Assembly: GCF_018320785.1 (NCBI RefSeq)
Contig: NC_054884.1
Coordinates: forward strand, 22,755,667 to 22,819,666
Source: Cheilinus undulatus
Taxonomy: Eukaryota; Chordata; Actinopteri; Labriformes; Labridae
Direction: 5' to 3'
DNA length: 64,000 nucleotides
This document shows positions 1 to 16,419 of this stretch, one piece after another. Below the pieces are notes generated by a model. The model was not told where the DNA came from. It was given only the letters and a program-made list of their open reading frames with translations, and made no database searches. Numbering within the stretch: the stretch's first letter is position 1; every line of letters begins with the position of its first letter. A program made the translations under genes and the position numbers.

Positions 1-3000
1 CTTCTCCTATTTCCCCAAAAGCTTCTTCATGTAAGCCTGTCTGACCCCTGAAATCAAAACCGGTCTCAGATATTTTACAGTAGAACCATAAATGGACAAG
101 AAGCTTTGATCTGTAGCTGTTTTGACTAAATCCAATCTAGACGAGAAGATGCAGATAGAGAGATTATGAAGAGAGATCAGGGATCTGAGGTTAATCCCTA
201 AAAAGAATACGCAATTTATCATTTCATTTTCTAATCCAATTTAACAGCAACCAAAACAAAGTAGTTTGAGAAACAAAAAGAGGTCGTCAGGTCAGTTTTT
301 TTTTGTTTTGTTTTGTTTTTTTGGCTGCTTCCACTCATTCAAAATGAAAACGATTGAAAGAAAATAATTCAGAACAAATATTTAATTTTTAAACATTATT
401 ATTCATTTCCTGTTTTAATGTTCTGCTTTGCTTCTGTTTTATTTCTTCTGAAGTTTGGGGTTTACTGAAAGCTGTTTGAAGACAACACTGAGCTTTTTCT
501 ACATCTAAACTTAACAATCATTCAAATTATTGTAAATGCCACCTGAAGTTGATCCATAACAAAATATAGCAGTGAGATAAAGCCGTTCAAGAAATGCTGA
601 ATTATAATTCTGTGTCTTAGGTGTTGCTCTGTAAATTTAATGTTAAAACTAAGGAGACTTTTTGGTTTCCTGAAAAAAGACCCAGGATAAAACATGTGTG
701 TAAAAAGTACAAAGAACATTAAGAAGAAAAACACTGAAGATACAGCATTTTAGTTTTTGTATAAACTTGGGACAATTAAACTCAAACATGATCACTAGTA
801 GTGAAACAGCAGCTATATTTGAAGTAGTATTTATATTTTTGAATGTCAATGGTGATGCTTTGTGTTATTCTTTGCACTGCTAACCTCAGGCGATCGCACT
901 GAAAGAGGTATGTGCACAAACCCCTGTGTTATGAAATCATCCCTGCACTGGCCATTTATCTTTCACAGTCAGAATTTCTGAATGAAATTCTGCCAGCATC
1001 TCATCAAAAAGTCAAACTATGGTGCACTTCCCCTCATATTTGACCTATTTTTCCCATTATGGGCATCTTTTACCCTAAAATCATTTGTTTTGTGGTTACT
1101 TCAACATAACCTACTGTGTTCTGATGTTAAAACCTTAAAATCATCCTCTCCCCCTCTTACCCTGTCTTCTCTTCCTGCATGTCACCCTACAGAGGACTGT
1201 GACAGTGAGGGTGCTCTGAATGGAAAGGATGTAGGTGAGGAGGCATGATCAATCATTTTAAATGAACTATATTTCTGCTCATCTGTGTGCTAATCCTTTT
1301 CTTTTATGCTTTGGTGATTTAAAATGAAGGCAGCTTGAAAACTTGCCACTTTGAATAACCTGATAACCTAAGAGATCTTTTTGTTTCTTTACACCTGACC
1401 TGGTCTACTAAAGTTAGCTTTTTCACTAGTTTGTTCATTCAGCTTCCTGGCTGCTGTGTTGCTTCATGTTTGTTGCTTCTGTTTAGACCATCGGCTGTAT
1501 CAGGTATTGGTCTAGGTCTGAATGATGTCACCTATCTGGTTAATGAAGCTGTTGTGAAAACGCTGTCCCAAACAATATGTGGGTCAACCTAGTAACAGAC
1601 AAAGAAGGGGAGCTGAATCAGGTCTAAAGCCTCTGTGCTTGCTTGGAGCTATTTCAGCCACACCTCATTTTTCAACCACAGGTTTCCGATTGGTTTAGAC
1701 CTGAATCTTATGCTGTCAAAACCTTTTATAAGACACTGTTCTACACATATTTAAAACAGATGCTTTACTTCTTAATTTCAAAGCCATTCTGGTGGATGGT
1801 TGATCTTTTTTCCCTGAAGTATCCCTATTATTTCATTATGTTTAATTCTCATCAAAGATTGGACAGTCATGACTTCAGTAATTTCTGACTTATAATACAA
1901 TGGCTGATGTTCCCCTTAGACTGTGTTCTACCTAGACATGATGCCAGTGAGAGTCAGGGACAAAATCAGCCTTGTTACTTTGAATCCTATTGTAGTATCC
2001 TGACAGCACACAAGCGACACAGCCCAATGCAGCGAGATGGCTTTCCTTGTCGCCCAGTTGCTATTTTCCTCTCTGTCGCCTTTTGTTAAAGAAGACGAAA
2101 AGAGGGACAAAACAATGCAAGTTGAACAGAAAGATTTTCTTGATTTTTTTTTTCTCTTTCCTCACTCAGCAAAGCCTGTTACCTTGTTTTATAAAATAGA
2201 AATAGTTGTACAATCTATATCCATGTTTGAAATGTGCTTTTAACAACAATCAAAATAAAAGTGCTCGATGTCAGACTATTTATTGGGTGAAACTGAAATT
2301 TACATGGCAGAGAATTACAGTCATGTGCTTTAAGGCATGAAGAGTGCAAAAGATTACTCACAGGCTTGACGTGCTTCAGACGGGGGCTTGAGGAGGGTAG
2401 CCAAGGTCAAGCTCTATGGCATTTCTATAGTCCAGGCTTTTTCACTCCTTGTAATACGCCCCATGACTGCCAACAGTTTTGGGGCCGTTGGAAGGTTCAC
2501 AGCACAGCCAAAGCTTTGAATTATTGAGATTATTAAGTTGAAAATCCAAACACTGTTGTCAGTTTGGTTTCTTAAATTTAAGACGTTTTACTGCACACCT
2601 CTTACTGCGCACTAAAGATGTGGACTCTGTTATTTTTTCAACTGATATTTTCCCATGCCCCTGGTAATATGCAAGGACATCTAGAGCATGACCGGGGTTG
2701 TGTCAGTCCTCCTAACATTCTGATGGTCCCCTCAGGTGGGCTTACTCGCCATGTCTATGCCTTTACTTCAGCCTCAGTTTTTGACCCAAACATGCCTAAG
2801 AGTTCTGCACAGTACTGTAAATGTTCAACAGATCCAGTGTGGACGGCAAGCATGCAATGCAACGCAACGGGACACAGAGGAATGTCTCAAATTGTTCAAC
2901 AGACTTGGAACCAAATTCATGGTTGCCTGCTAAAATCCGAATGAATTTGTTGATCAGCCAACTTTTCATAAGAGACATATAAAGTTACCAAAGTTTCTCT

Positions 3001-6000
3001 GGTGAAGTAAAATATCCCACAATGTATTCCATGAACCTTAAGCTATGTAATTTTGACATTCATGGTTCCCAGATGATAACTTTTAGGAGTTTTTAATAAT
3101 CTCCTTCAGGCCCCAACGTAACAATTAAAGATTATTTGGGGGCTTTTTATGTCAGAGTAGGAAACCTGGATTAGAGTGAGGAAAGACATGCGGCAAAGTA
3201 CCCGACTGGAGTTGAACCTAGTCTCTGTCAATGAGGCGTGGAAAACGTCAGTTTGGCTATCTGGCAAAGTTTGAAATATGTAAATTTGAGATATTTTCCT
3301 CAAAAACTATTAGCTGAATTACCATCAAATGTAAAGCAAACTTTCCTGCTCTGATCAGGACTAATTATTGTAAATCTAGAAATACCTTAACTTTTTTTGG
3401 AGTGCCAGCATCAGCTTGTATACTTACTAGCACGTTAACAAGTGAGAGAATGGAAGTGGTAAAAACAGTCTGATTATCATCAGTTTGCCAACAACACAGC
3501 AGTGAACTAGCAGTGCTAGAATTTGGATGAAGGGCCGTTTAGATGCATTACTGTTTAAGCAGTGGTAAAGCATTATTGTTTTTTAACATCTAACACACAA
3601 AACACCGACATTCTTAGTAATGAAGTTAATATAATTTCTTATTACTTAAAATCAACAGACTGTTAAAGGAAGTTTGGCTAAAGTGGAACAAAAGTGATGA
3701 TTTATTTTGAATTCACCAGTTTATTTGGTAATTACTTCAAATCTACTGATTTCTATTGAGAATCAGTGACTGTTTCTTCTGTATCCATCAGATTTTTAGG
3801 AATAATAGTTGGCAGATGATTTGTTGTGGGTGTTTTGCTTCGCTGTAAAAGCTTTGTTTTTTTGTGCGTGTGCACTCTGGCAGGCTTTTGTGCAGCAAGC
3901 AGCTCTTGAGCTTCTCACAGCCTCTCTGTGGCACATCATGGCAGCTCATTTCTCTTACTTTGCTTTCTGCTACATGCTAAAGTAGCTACGTTTGTGTGTT
4001 GAGGCGGTAGACACACCATGCATGGCTTTCTGTTGACAATATTCCGACTGGTGGTTGAATAACTGGTCTAATACGAGCTGTAGTCTCTCCCAAGAGTAAG
4101 GCAGCCCCGGTCTTCTGTGGCCAAGCTTTCTCATGGGATTTTTACTCAGGTACTCTTCCTGATTTCTAATGGTGTTGTTCTGTGTTGTGTTGGTCTAATT
4201 TTTACTCAGGGAGATTGAGAAATACTCTGGAAAATAAGCTTGCAGAGGGGTTTTAAGTGGTTGGATCTCTTACATTTATGTGTCTTTTGACTACAGCTGG
4301 TCTGCGCAGAAGTTTTCGTGGAAGGAAGGATCGGCAGAGTTCACCTGGAGAACCGCACACTCCAGACACCAATCACACAGAGTTCCTAATTTATGAAGAA
4401 GTTACACAATATCTGCCCCGCCCTGGAGAGAGGCCTCGTCTTATAGTGCTGATAGGTGGGTTTACCAATGAAGAAACTCAAGTGTGCTGTTTGATTTAAA
4501 AATGTTGTGATTTGTGACACAAGACAGGACGTTTACCGTCTCTTACGAAGAACACTGCTGATATTCTAAAAAGAAAAGCTTTAAATAGTATTTTTTCCTC
4601 ACTCTTTTGAAGCTTTTATTGAGTTTTTATTCTCTGATTTGTTTATAGGTTCCCTTGGAGCTCGGCTAACTGAGCTCAAACAGAAAGTGATTGCAGAAAA
4701 TCCTCGACGTTATGGTTTAGCTGTGCCTCGTAAGTGTTTTTTCTTTCATTTTACTATGTTTAAAAGGATGCTGTTAGAACTGAAATGTACAGAAATAAAT
4801 AGAAGTAATAAGCTTAGAGTGGGCTCACAGGGGCACCAATGACAGTGACATGGTGACGCTGTATCGTTGAAACTTAATTGTGTACTATATATATCATATT
4901 GTACCATACCGTACCATTCTGTATTGTACCAAAACATTTTGTATTATATTATTTCATTCTGTATCGTATCATTTCATACCACAACATGTCATATCATATC
5001 ATATAGTACTCTAATGGTGTGATCGCATCACATCATATTGTATCTTATGGGATGGTATTAAGGCTGAATGATTTGGGAAAATAATCTAGTTGCAATTTTT
5101 TCTTCCAAATATTGTGATTGCCATTTGATATGAGGTTATTTCTTGAGTTCCTCATCTTATATATGTTCTAACAAACAAAAACAGTTGTTCAATCTATATT
5201 ATAACCAACTCAATATTAGAATAAACTGGGGCTAAGCAATTAAAAAAAAAAATCTAATTGTGATGATTTTTGGCTCATTTTTCAAATTGGATATGAATTA
5301 TTGTATTGATGGGAGTGATCATTTTTATGTCATTCTCATATTTAATGAGAAAAACGGACAAAAATTAAGAAAGTTGGACTTCTGTAAGTTTTTCTAAAAA
5401 ACAAAGGCAGTAGAATAATTGCATGATATATAGTGCATCATGTTGTATCATGTTGCATTGCATTGTACTGTTTTAAATGTATCATACCACATGGTGTTGT
5501 TTTGTATGGTACCCAGTCATATTGTGTTAATCTGTATCATATCGTGGATTATGCATCGATTTACATCCCTTTGATATACTATAACAAATATTGTCATCCA
5601 TTTTTCACACAAAGCTTCCCCAAAACTGCCTTCCTCTCAGGTCACTCATTGCTTTGTGAGGGATGACAGTGACATAAACAAAAGTTTCTTAGCCATGACA
5701 GTGTTCAGGGTGGGGTAGAAGAAGAATAGGACAACATGGGTTTGTTTTGTTTACTGCTTCTCTCATTTTAATGAATATAAACACTCCTAAGTAAGAGTAC
5801 ATAACCCAAAACTGAGTGTTGCATAAGTCATGAGAATGTTGGTTTATTCAAGATGAACCGTGAAGGCCTAAGACTTACTGTCAGAAAAAGTCACTGAGAT
5901 TGATGATGAATTTTAACTCACTGTTTCTTCATGCATGGATTTATAAGCCATCAAGTTTCCAGGAAATGAATAAAAAAAGTTAATTTTAAGCCCAGTTTGA

Positions 6001-8944
6001 TTGATGCCTCGGTAAGAATGGATGCTGTCCTGCTTTCAGAGATGCTTTCAAAAGCATGTGTGAAATCATCATGACTCATGCATTAATGAAGCATGGGCTA
6101 TTTTTGTCCTTATTATATAAAGTGATGTCAGGAAAATAAACACAACCCTCAATTGTGATCTTTCCCCTCTTTCTGTGCTTCAATAATGTGACATGAAGAC
6201 ACCACTCGAGCCAGGAAGAGTCATGAAAGAGAAGGAGTCGAGTACCACTTCATCTCTAAAAGTGCGTTTGAGGCCGACATCCAGAACGGCAAGTAAGTAC
6301 TGGACACTGAAAACAGCATTTTGTTTAAGAAATGATAAAAGGCAACAAAGGATTTACTTACATTTTACTTCAAAAAGGAATTAACTGAAAAATGAAAAAA
6401 CCCACTGAATTCAGTGCATACTGTCTTCATGTGTTTGAAAAATTCATGATGGTGTTGAATTTCTGCAGATTTATTGAATATGGAGAGTATAAAGAAAATC
6501 TCTACGGCACCAGTTTGGAGTCCATTCACAAAGTTTTGGATCAACACAAGTTCTGTCTGGTGGATGTGCAGCCAGAGGTTTGTATCTCAGTTCTGAATAC
6601 TACTGTACCACTGTTGTGTAGTGTGACTTGATGTGTCTCTCAGAATAAAACCACATGAAAAAGAAGCCTCCAGATTTTAGCATCACTGATAAGGGGAAAG
6701 CAGAGTTGGTCATGCTCTAAATCTGACCCTTCAATTTAAAAGGTCTGATTTTACTTTGCAAGACAGATGATTGAGTTCAGTTTGAACTATTACAAGATTT
6801 CAGATGCCCCACTCTAATTTTAGTAGATTTTTAAAAACCTTCTGTTGTTTTCCTTTCTCTTTTTTTTTTGGTCCTGCTAGTTTAATTGTATTCATGTTGA
6901 CAAAGTACAGCAACCACATCTTTGGTTTACTTCAGCTGGCTTTTGGAGAAATTCAAAGTACACGTAGAAAGTTGAGGCTGCACAGTGGTTAAGTAGTTAG
7001 CGTTGTTGCTTCACAGTGAAAAAGTTCCTTTTTTGAATTCCAGTCACCAGGACCCCTCATGGTATATTGAGTGACTTTCAGGTTAACGCCAAGATTACCC
7101 AGAGTTCAACTGTTAGAGAACATGGTGTTTCAATATTTAGTGAAACAGTAGGCCTTACCTGGTTGTCTTTTGAAGTACATTTTGTTTTCCTGCTGCTTTA
7201 TGAAATCTTTTTTTTTTCTCCCACATTCAGGCGCTCAAGACTCTGCGTACCTCTGAGTTCAAGCCATTCGTCATCTTCGTAAGGCTTCGAATCCTTGACA
7301 GTAAAAGAAAACTGCTCGGCTCATCTTCCTCACTGAGCTCAGGGATCACAGTGAGTGACTTAAAGATAGTCCATTAGTGTCACTTCAGTTTTGGGTATCA
7401 GGGCCATTTTCACAGCAATTATTTAAGTAATTGGACTGGAGAGTTCTGATGCCTATCATTGCAAACTAATGTAATGTGTAATATTCTGCTTCAGAAATAA
7501 GATACCTTTAAAGAATTGTCAAAAGATTTATTTAGAATTTACCAACAAAGGAGAACACTTCTGAAAAAAATGATTATAAATTCATACATTTTTATGGGAA
7601 AAAAATATTTTGAGTTTAAAAGGTTGTAAATTTATGAGAACCAAAACAAAGAATTTTTAGATTATAAAGTTGATAAAAGCTCTATGCATAGAAGAAAATC
7701 AAACCAGATTAAGATGTTTTCCTTGCGTAAGTTCTGCAGTTGGGAGCCTAATCATACATTTTAAAAGTACTGAGTAAAAGGAGTACTAGTGGTTCTCCCC
7801 AAGAATCATCACATTTTCATTAGCATCTGGACCTAGGAGAAACTGTGCTGAACTGGAGTTATTAAGAAAACGACACACCGACAGCATCTGGAGATGACTC
7901 TGATCCAGCCCGTTTTCAGTCTGGGCTCTCAAAAATGTACATCTTTAGATGCTATGGTTTTGTTGTAAATGTATGGTTTAGAAACTTTATTTTTTTTTTT
8001 TTCACAGACATTATGGTCTTTTTTTGCCTTTATTTCGATAGGATAGCCAAAGACAGACAGGGAAATATGGGAAGAGCACGTCATGGGAGGACATGCTGAT
8101 ACCAGGAATTGATCCTGCGAGCAGTGTTTTGAGGACTATAACCTTGGTATAGTGGCACCCACTCTACCCACTGAGCCACAGGCACCCATAAACTTGAAAT
8201 TTTCAAGGTTCAGAAAATGTACAACTTTTTATTCTTGAAAATGTCAGGCTTTTTAGGGGTGTTTCTAAGTTTTGTTTCTTGTAAATTTATAACTTGATGA
8301 AATTTGAATTTTCACATCTACAAGTTAAAACTTACAACTTTTTTTCTCAAGATTTCTAGTTTTTAAAATAAATTTGCAACTTTTTAAACTCAAAGATTCT
8401 GAGTTCCATTTCTGCTGAATTTAAAACCTGATAAACTGATAAAGTTGTTTTTTTCTGAACTTATCAGATCCTTTTTGTAATTTTGCGAGTGGCTCTGATC
8501 TGCTGCTACCCAATAAATGATTAAACAAACAAAAAAATAACCTGCTGATTAGTTCTTCTAACTGCTGTGTGCTGCATGTGGACCATTCAAAGCTGGCTTT
8601 TGTTCTGAGTATTAGCTCTGCTGTGACTGTTTTCAGGAAAATGTTTTGACGAGAAAAATCACAGCCATGCTGATGTTCAGTCATCACTCCCAATCTTGCA
8701 TTATTGCTCTTTTGAATAGCCATATTAGGTTTTGTTTTCAACTGTGTTTTCTCATGTAAACCAGGAGGACGACCTTCAAGAAATGAAAATGTCAGCTGAG
8801 CGGATGGACGAGTGCTACGGCCACTTAGTGGACTACGTCTTAGTAAAGGAGGACCCGGTCAGTGCCTTAGCTGAGCTCCAGGTTGTACTGGAGAGGGTGC
8901 AGATGGAGCCTCAGTGGGTGCCTGTGTCCTGGGTGAGGAGCTAG
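1..8944 (+). CDS. mpp3: MAGUK p55 family member 3 (MPP3), 3' half; partial at left edge
   Basis: This is a membrane-associated scaffold of the p55 MAGUK family, which links adhesion and polarity proteins at junctions and synapses. Visible coding exons are <1-30, 890-907, 1193-1234, 4297-4455, 4649-4729, 6199-6292, 6469-6577, 7231-7350 and 8765-8944 (stop TAG 8942-8944). All have GT-AG borders and keep phase, giving 276 residues; human MPP3 has about 585, so the L27, PDZ and SH3 parts lie to the left. The seen part is the hinge (CDSEG...[10 protein letters not shown]) followed by the guanylate-kinase-like domain: [44 protein letters not shown], and the end [12 protein letters not shown] (here [11 protein letters not shown]). 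The P-loop position reads GSLGARL without the usual GKS/T lysine, as is known for MAGUK pseudo-kinases, so I infer binding rather than catalysis. MPP3 is preferred over MPP2/MPP7 because the hinge reads VAGLRRSFR next to a CDxEG motif. The gene converges on psmc5. Confidence 0.92.
890..907 (+). other. mpp3: 18-nt microexon in the mpp3 SH3-GUK hinge
   Basis: This exon has a CAG acceptor (887-889) and a GTATGT donor (908-913). Read in phase it gives Asp-Arg-Thr-Glu-Arg between the split Cys of the left-edge exon and the split Glu of exon 1193-1234. The joined peptide SSCDRTEREDCDSEG aligns by eye with the human hinge that ends CDKETCDCEG. Phase fits on both sides. The very short length keeps this below certainty. 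Confidence 0.6.
1235..4296 (+). other. mpp3 intron, 3.06 kb, no further gene seen
   Basis: The donor is GTGAGG at 1235 and the acceptor is ctacag ending at 4296. It holds AT-rich DNA and a few open frames of up to 108 codons (for example 2618-2944) with no recognisable protein, no splice support and no homology I can name. I see no defined repeat in it. Confidence 0.7.
4870..5560. repeat. Degenerate CATAT/GTATC short-tandem tract split by a dispersed repeat
   Basis: Loose tandem variants of catatc, gtatc and gtacc fill 4880-5050 and resume at 5420-5560. A repeat that begins with a GGCTGAAtGATTtggg unit at 5062 and a GGGGCTAAGCAATT unit at 5228 lies between them. It sits in the mpp3 intron 4730-6198. 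This is non-coding. Confidence 0.6.
5060..5400 (+). repeat. Dispersed repeat with two GGGCTgarCaATT units (copy 1)
   Basis: Two diverged units start near 5062 and 5228. Each opens with a variant of GGGCTGAACAATTTGG and continues with AAAAT...ATATGA. The same two-unit layout occurs in psmc5 intron 1 at about 12977-13330, and a single unit starts near 45487. The family is not named; a non-autonomous DNA transposon is the likeliest origin. Confidence 0.5.
6974..7062 (+). repeat. tRNA-derived SINE-like fragment
   Basis: The stretch GCTGCACAGTGGTTAAGTAG, then TTAGCGTTGTTGCTTCACAG, then a degenerate GAATTCCAGTC, matches the head of common fish tRNA-derived SINEs, which carry A-box-like GTGGTTA and B-box-like GGTTCGAATCC. 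The B box is decayed. It sits inside the mpp3 intron 6578-7230. Confidence 0.55.
8012..8187 (+). repeat. Dispersed fish repeat ending in a tRNA-like CTACCCACTGAGCCAC (copy 1)
   Basis: It begins TTTTTGCCTTTATTtcGATAGGA, passes through a purine-rich GACAGACAGGGAAATATGGG segment, and ends CTACCCACTGAGCCACAGGC. The end looks like the reverse complement of a tRNA A box, so a SINE origin is possible. A second diverged copy is at about 26770-26930. It lies in the mpp3 intron 7351-8764. Confidence 0.5.
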
Positions 8945-9359
8945 CCAGCCTGGATGAGCTGGTCTGGTTCAGTGGACAGTGAGGAGCATAGACAGCACTG
9001 CTGTTTTTGGGGTGATCTGCTGTTTACTGCCATATTTACACTATGTCAGGTTTGTGATAGTCTGCTGAGTCAAATCAGTATCATAAAGAACAAATTCAGT
9101 GACTCACAGCTGCTTTTCCATCAGTCTGAACATCAAGCAAGCCTGTGTGTTTGATTCTTGAGTGTGTAATGGCCAGCTGTGTAAATGTACATGGGCAGTA
9201 TCACAGCATGTTGTACATGCATGCAGGATAAAGATCCTAAAGCAAGCCGTAGTCAGAGATCTGCTGTCAGCACGATCAGTTATGTGAGATGTCTTCTGTT
9301 ATAGCAGCTATAATGTCAAAGTGCCATATGGAGCATTACAAACTGATAATTGTAAAATG

Positions 9360-9365
9360 AATAAA
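9360..9365 (+). terminator. mpp3: Candidate mpp3 polyadenylation signal AATAAA
   Basis: AATAAA lies 416 nt past the mpp3 stop, followed by a T-rich downstream stretch. A second AATAAA is at 9424-9429. The convergent psmc5 stop is at 9569, so the two 3' UTRs share at most about 620 nt. Confidence 0.5.
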
Positions 9366-9568
9366 CCTCATGCTGGAGACTGTACCTCTGTTTCTGTCAT
9401 GTGAAAGTCTGACGTGTCTGAGAAATAAAACACCAGTCGTCCAGTCATTTTGTGGGGAAAACTTTTACTTTAGAATGACTTATGCAACAATAATAAACCA
9501 AACCATAAACAAAAGAAGGAAAAATATACAGATGCGTTTGCATTGTGTGCAGGAATACACAAGGCCTT

Positions 9569-14143
<4,575 letters not shown>

Positions 14144-14260
14144 CTTGAAATTTTGGACATCCGCTCGAGACCCGCGTATTTCCGGCCGACTTCTTCTTCG
14201 TGTGTTTTTCTGAAGGGATGAATACCCACATTGTCATCTAGCGGTTCTTTTCGGTATTTT
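14144..14260 (-). promoter_or_regulatory. psmc5: psmc5 5' UTR and core promoter region
   Basis: On the - strand, just upstream of the ATG, the sequence holds CGGCCGGAAATACGCGGGTC, which contains an ETS-type CCGGAA core in a short GC-rich island within AT-rich flanks. There is no TATA box nearby. That combination is usual for housekeeping proteasome genes. The transcription start was not determined. Confidence 0.45.
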
Positions 14261-14699
14261 TTTTTTTTTACTGAAGTGTTGAGTTTTCTCCACATATTTC
14301 CGTATACTCAGGGTTGGACTGCTAATCTGGCATACAGAGCGTTTTCCCGGTGGACCAGTGCACGTTTGGTATTTGGTGTGACTATCTTGATTTTTTAAAA
14401 ATAGTATTTATGTATTTTTGCCATGTTTACTTCTGTAAACAAGAGAATTGATAAAATTGTGAATACTAATCACTTTATTTGCCTGTGGCATTTACTTCTT
14501 AGTTTTGTAGTAGTTTAGGGGAATGATCTGGTTGACTGAGTGGGATAAAGGAACAGTGAAGTTATGTCATGTTTGACCAGGGATAAGGGACCAATTCATG
14601 CCAAAAAAAACATCAGAGCCAAATTTCCTTCCCAGGCCAGTGCTGCTTACAACTGACTGAAGATTTACATAATCAAGCTTGCAAAAATACTTATTGAAA

Positions 14700-16218
14700 A
14701 TGATTTTTTTCAAAGAAGTGGGGGTGCCAAGGAAAATGTAAATTTAAACAGAAATAAATGATTTTCAAACCTCATTAACCAGAAGTTTTTTAAGAACAGA
14801 AAATAAACAGCATATCACAGTGAAACTGAGGCATCTAATGTTGTATTTGATGGTTGCAACACATCTCAAATAAGAAGGAACAGGGCAAAAAGGCTGGAAA
14901 AGTAAGTGGTTCAAATTAACAAAAGCATGCAGAGTATTTTGCAGCTAATGAGGTTAACTAAAAACATGCCAGTAACATGACTGGGCATAAAAGGAACGTT
15001 TTAGAGAGGCTGAATCTCTCAGAAATAAAGATGGGCTGAGGTTTACCAACCTGTGAAAAACTGTCTAAAAATTGTGAAACAATTTCAGAAAATGTTTCTT
15101 AACGTAAAATTGCAAAGACTTTGAATATCCCACCATTTACAGGACATAATATCATCAAAAATTATGAGAATCTGGAGAGATCTCTCTCTGCGCAAGGGAT
15201 GAAGTCGAAGGTTAATATTGGATGCTTGTGATCTCTGAGCCCTCAGACTGCACTGCTTTATATTCACACTTTATTCTATATTGCAAAATCACTGCATGGA
15301 CTCAGGAATACTTCCAAATATCATCGTCTGTCAACACAGTCAGCTATGCCATCCACAAATGCGAGTTAAAGCTGTATCATGTGGAGAAGAAGTCATGTGA
15401 ACATGAGCCAGAAGTGCTGCCATTTTCTCTGTCAAAGCTCATTTAAAATGGACAGAGGCAAAATGGAAAACTGTTCTGTGGTCAGATGAAATAAAATTTG
15501 AACTTCTTTTTGGAAACAACTGATGCTGTGTCTAAAGGTGCATGGGATCGTCCAGCTTGTTATCAGTGTACAGTTCAAAAGTCTGCTTCTCTGATGGAAT
15601 GGGGTTGCAATAATGTCTATAATGTGGGCAGCCTGCACATCTGGAAAGACACTATCAATGCTGAGTATACAGAGGCTTTAGAGCAACATGTGCTCTAGAC
15701 AGCTCTTTCAGGGAAAGCCTTGGATATTTCAGCAACACGATGCTAAACAACATACAGCATCTGTCACAACAGCATGGCTTCACAGCAGAAGATGCCAGGT
15801 GCTGAACAGCCCCGCCAGTCCAGACCTTTAACTAACAGAAAACATCTGGCACATCGTAAAAGAAAAATCCAACCAAGACCCAGGACTGTTGAGCAGCTAC
15901 GATCCAACAATGGATCAGAATGGGACAACATTCCCCCCGCTAACTCCAGCAACTGGTCTCCACACTTCTCAGATGATGTTTACAGACTGTTGTTATAAGA
16001 GGAGGGGATGCTGGTAAACATGGCCCTGTGTTGCCACCATCAAATTCAAAATGAGCCAATATTTTCAAAGAAATGGTAAAATGTCTCAGTTTCACCACCT
16101 GATATGTTGTTTATGTTCTACTGTGAATAAAATATGGGTTTATGAGATTTGTAAATCATTGCATTGTTTGGATTTACATTTTAAACAGTGCCCCAACTTT
16201 TTGAATTGGTGTTGTGTA
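14700..16218 (+). mobile_element. Tc1/mariner DNA transposon relic, family A, broken
   Basis: Terminal inverted repeats are recognisable: left 14720-14800 (GAAAATGTAAATTTAAACAG...), right about 16125-16218 (GATTTACATTTTAAACAGTG, then CCCCAACTTTTTGAATTGG). The interior on the + strand carries a decayed transposase. Recognisable parts are a helix-turn-helix region near 15040-15200, the phrase VLWSDEIKFEL near 15475-15505, and GWGCNN-like text near 15600. In the last third, an SPDL-like phrase is followed by ENIWHIVKEK near 15840-15870. Several stops and frame changes interrupt it; the longest open pieces are 60-74 codons. It lies between psmc5 and the smarcd2 3' UTR. Confidence 0.85.
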
Positions 16219-16419
16219 ATTGTCAGGTCATAAGCTGAGACACAGGTCTGTGTTGAGCTGGATGTGTTTGCTCGGCCTTTATTTGAGAACTCTGAGACAG
16301 GAAAGACAAGCTGTACCTGTTGAAACGGCTGCTCTAGACCGGCCCTAACATGCAAACTCATGACCTGACTCCAGCTTTGATCACACGGCTGAGGTTTCAC
16401 AGTCAAGACCAAGAGTAAA

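Noticed and set aside
2618-2944. 108-codon + strand open frame in the mpp3 intron
   Set aside because: No recognisable family, no splice or start context, and an overlapping second frame of similar length; consistent with chance in a 3-kb intron.
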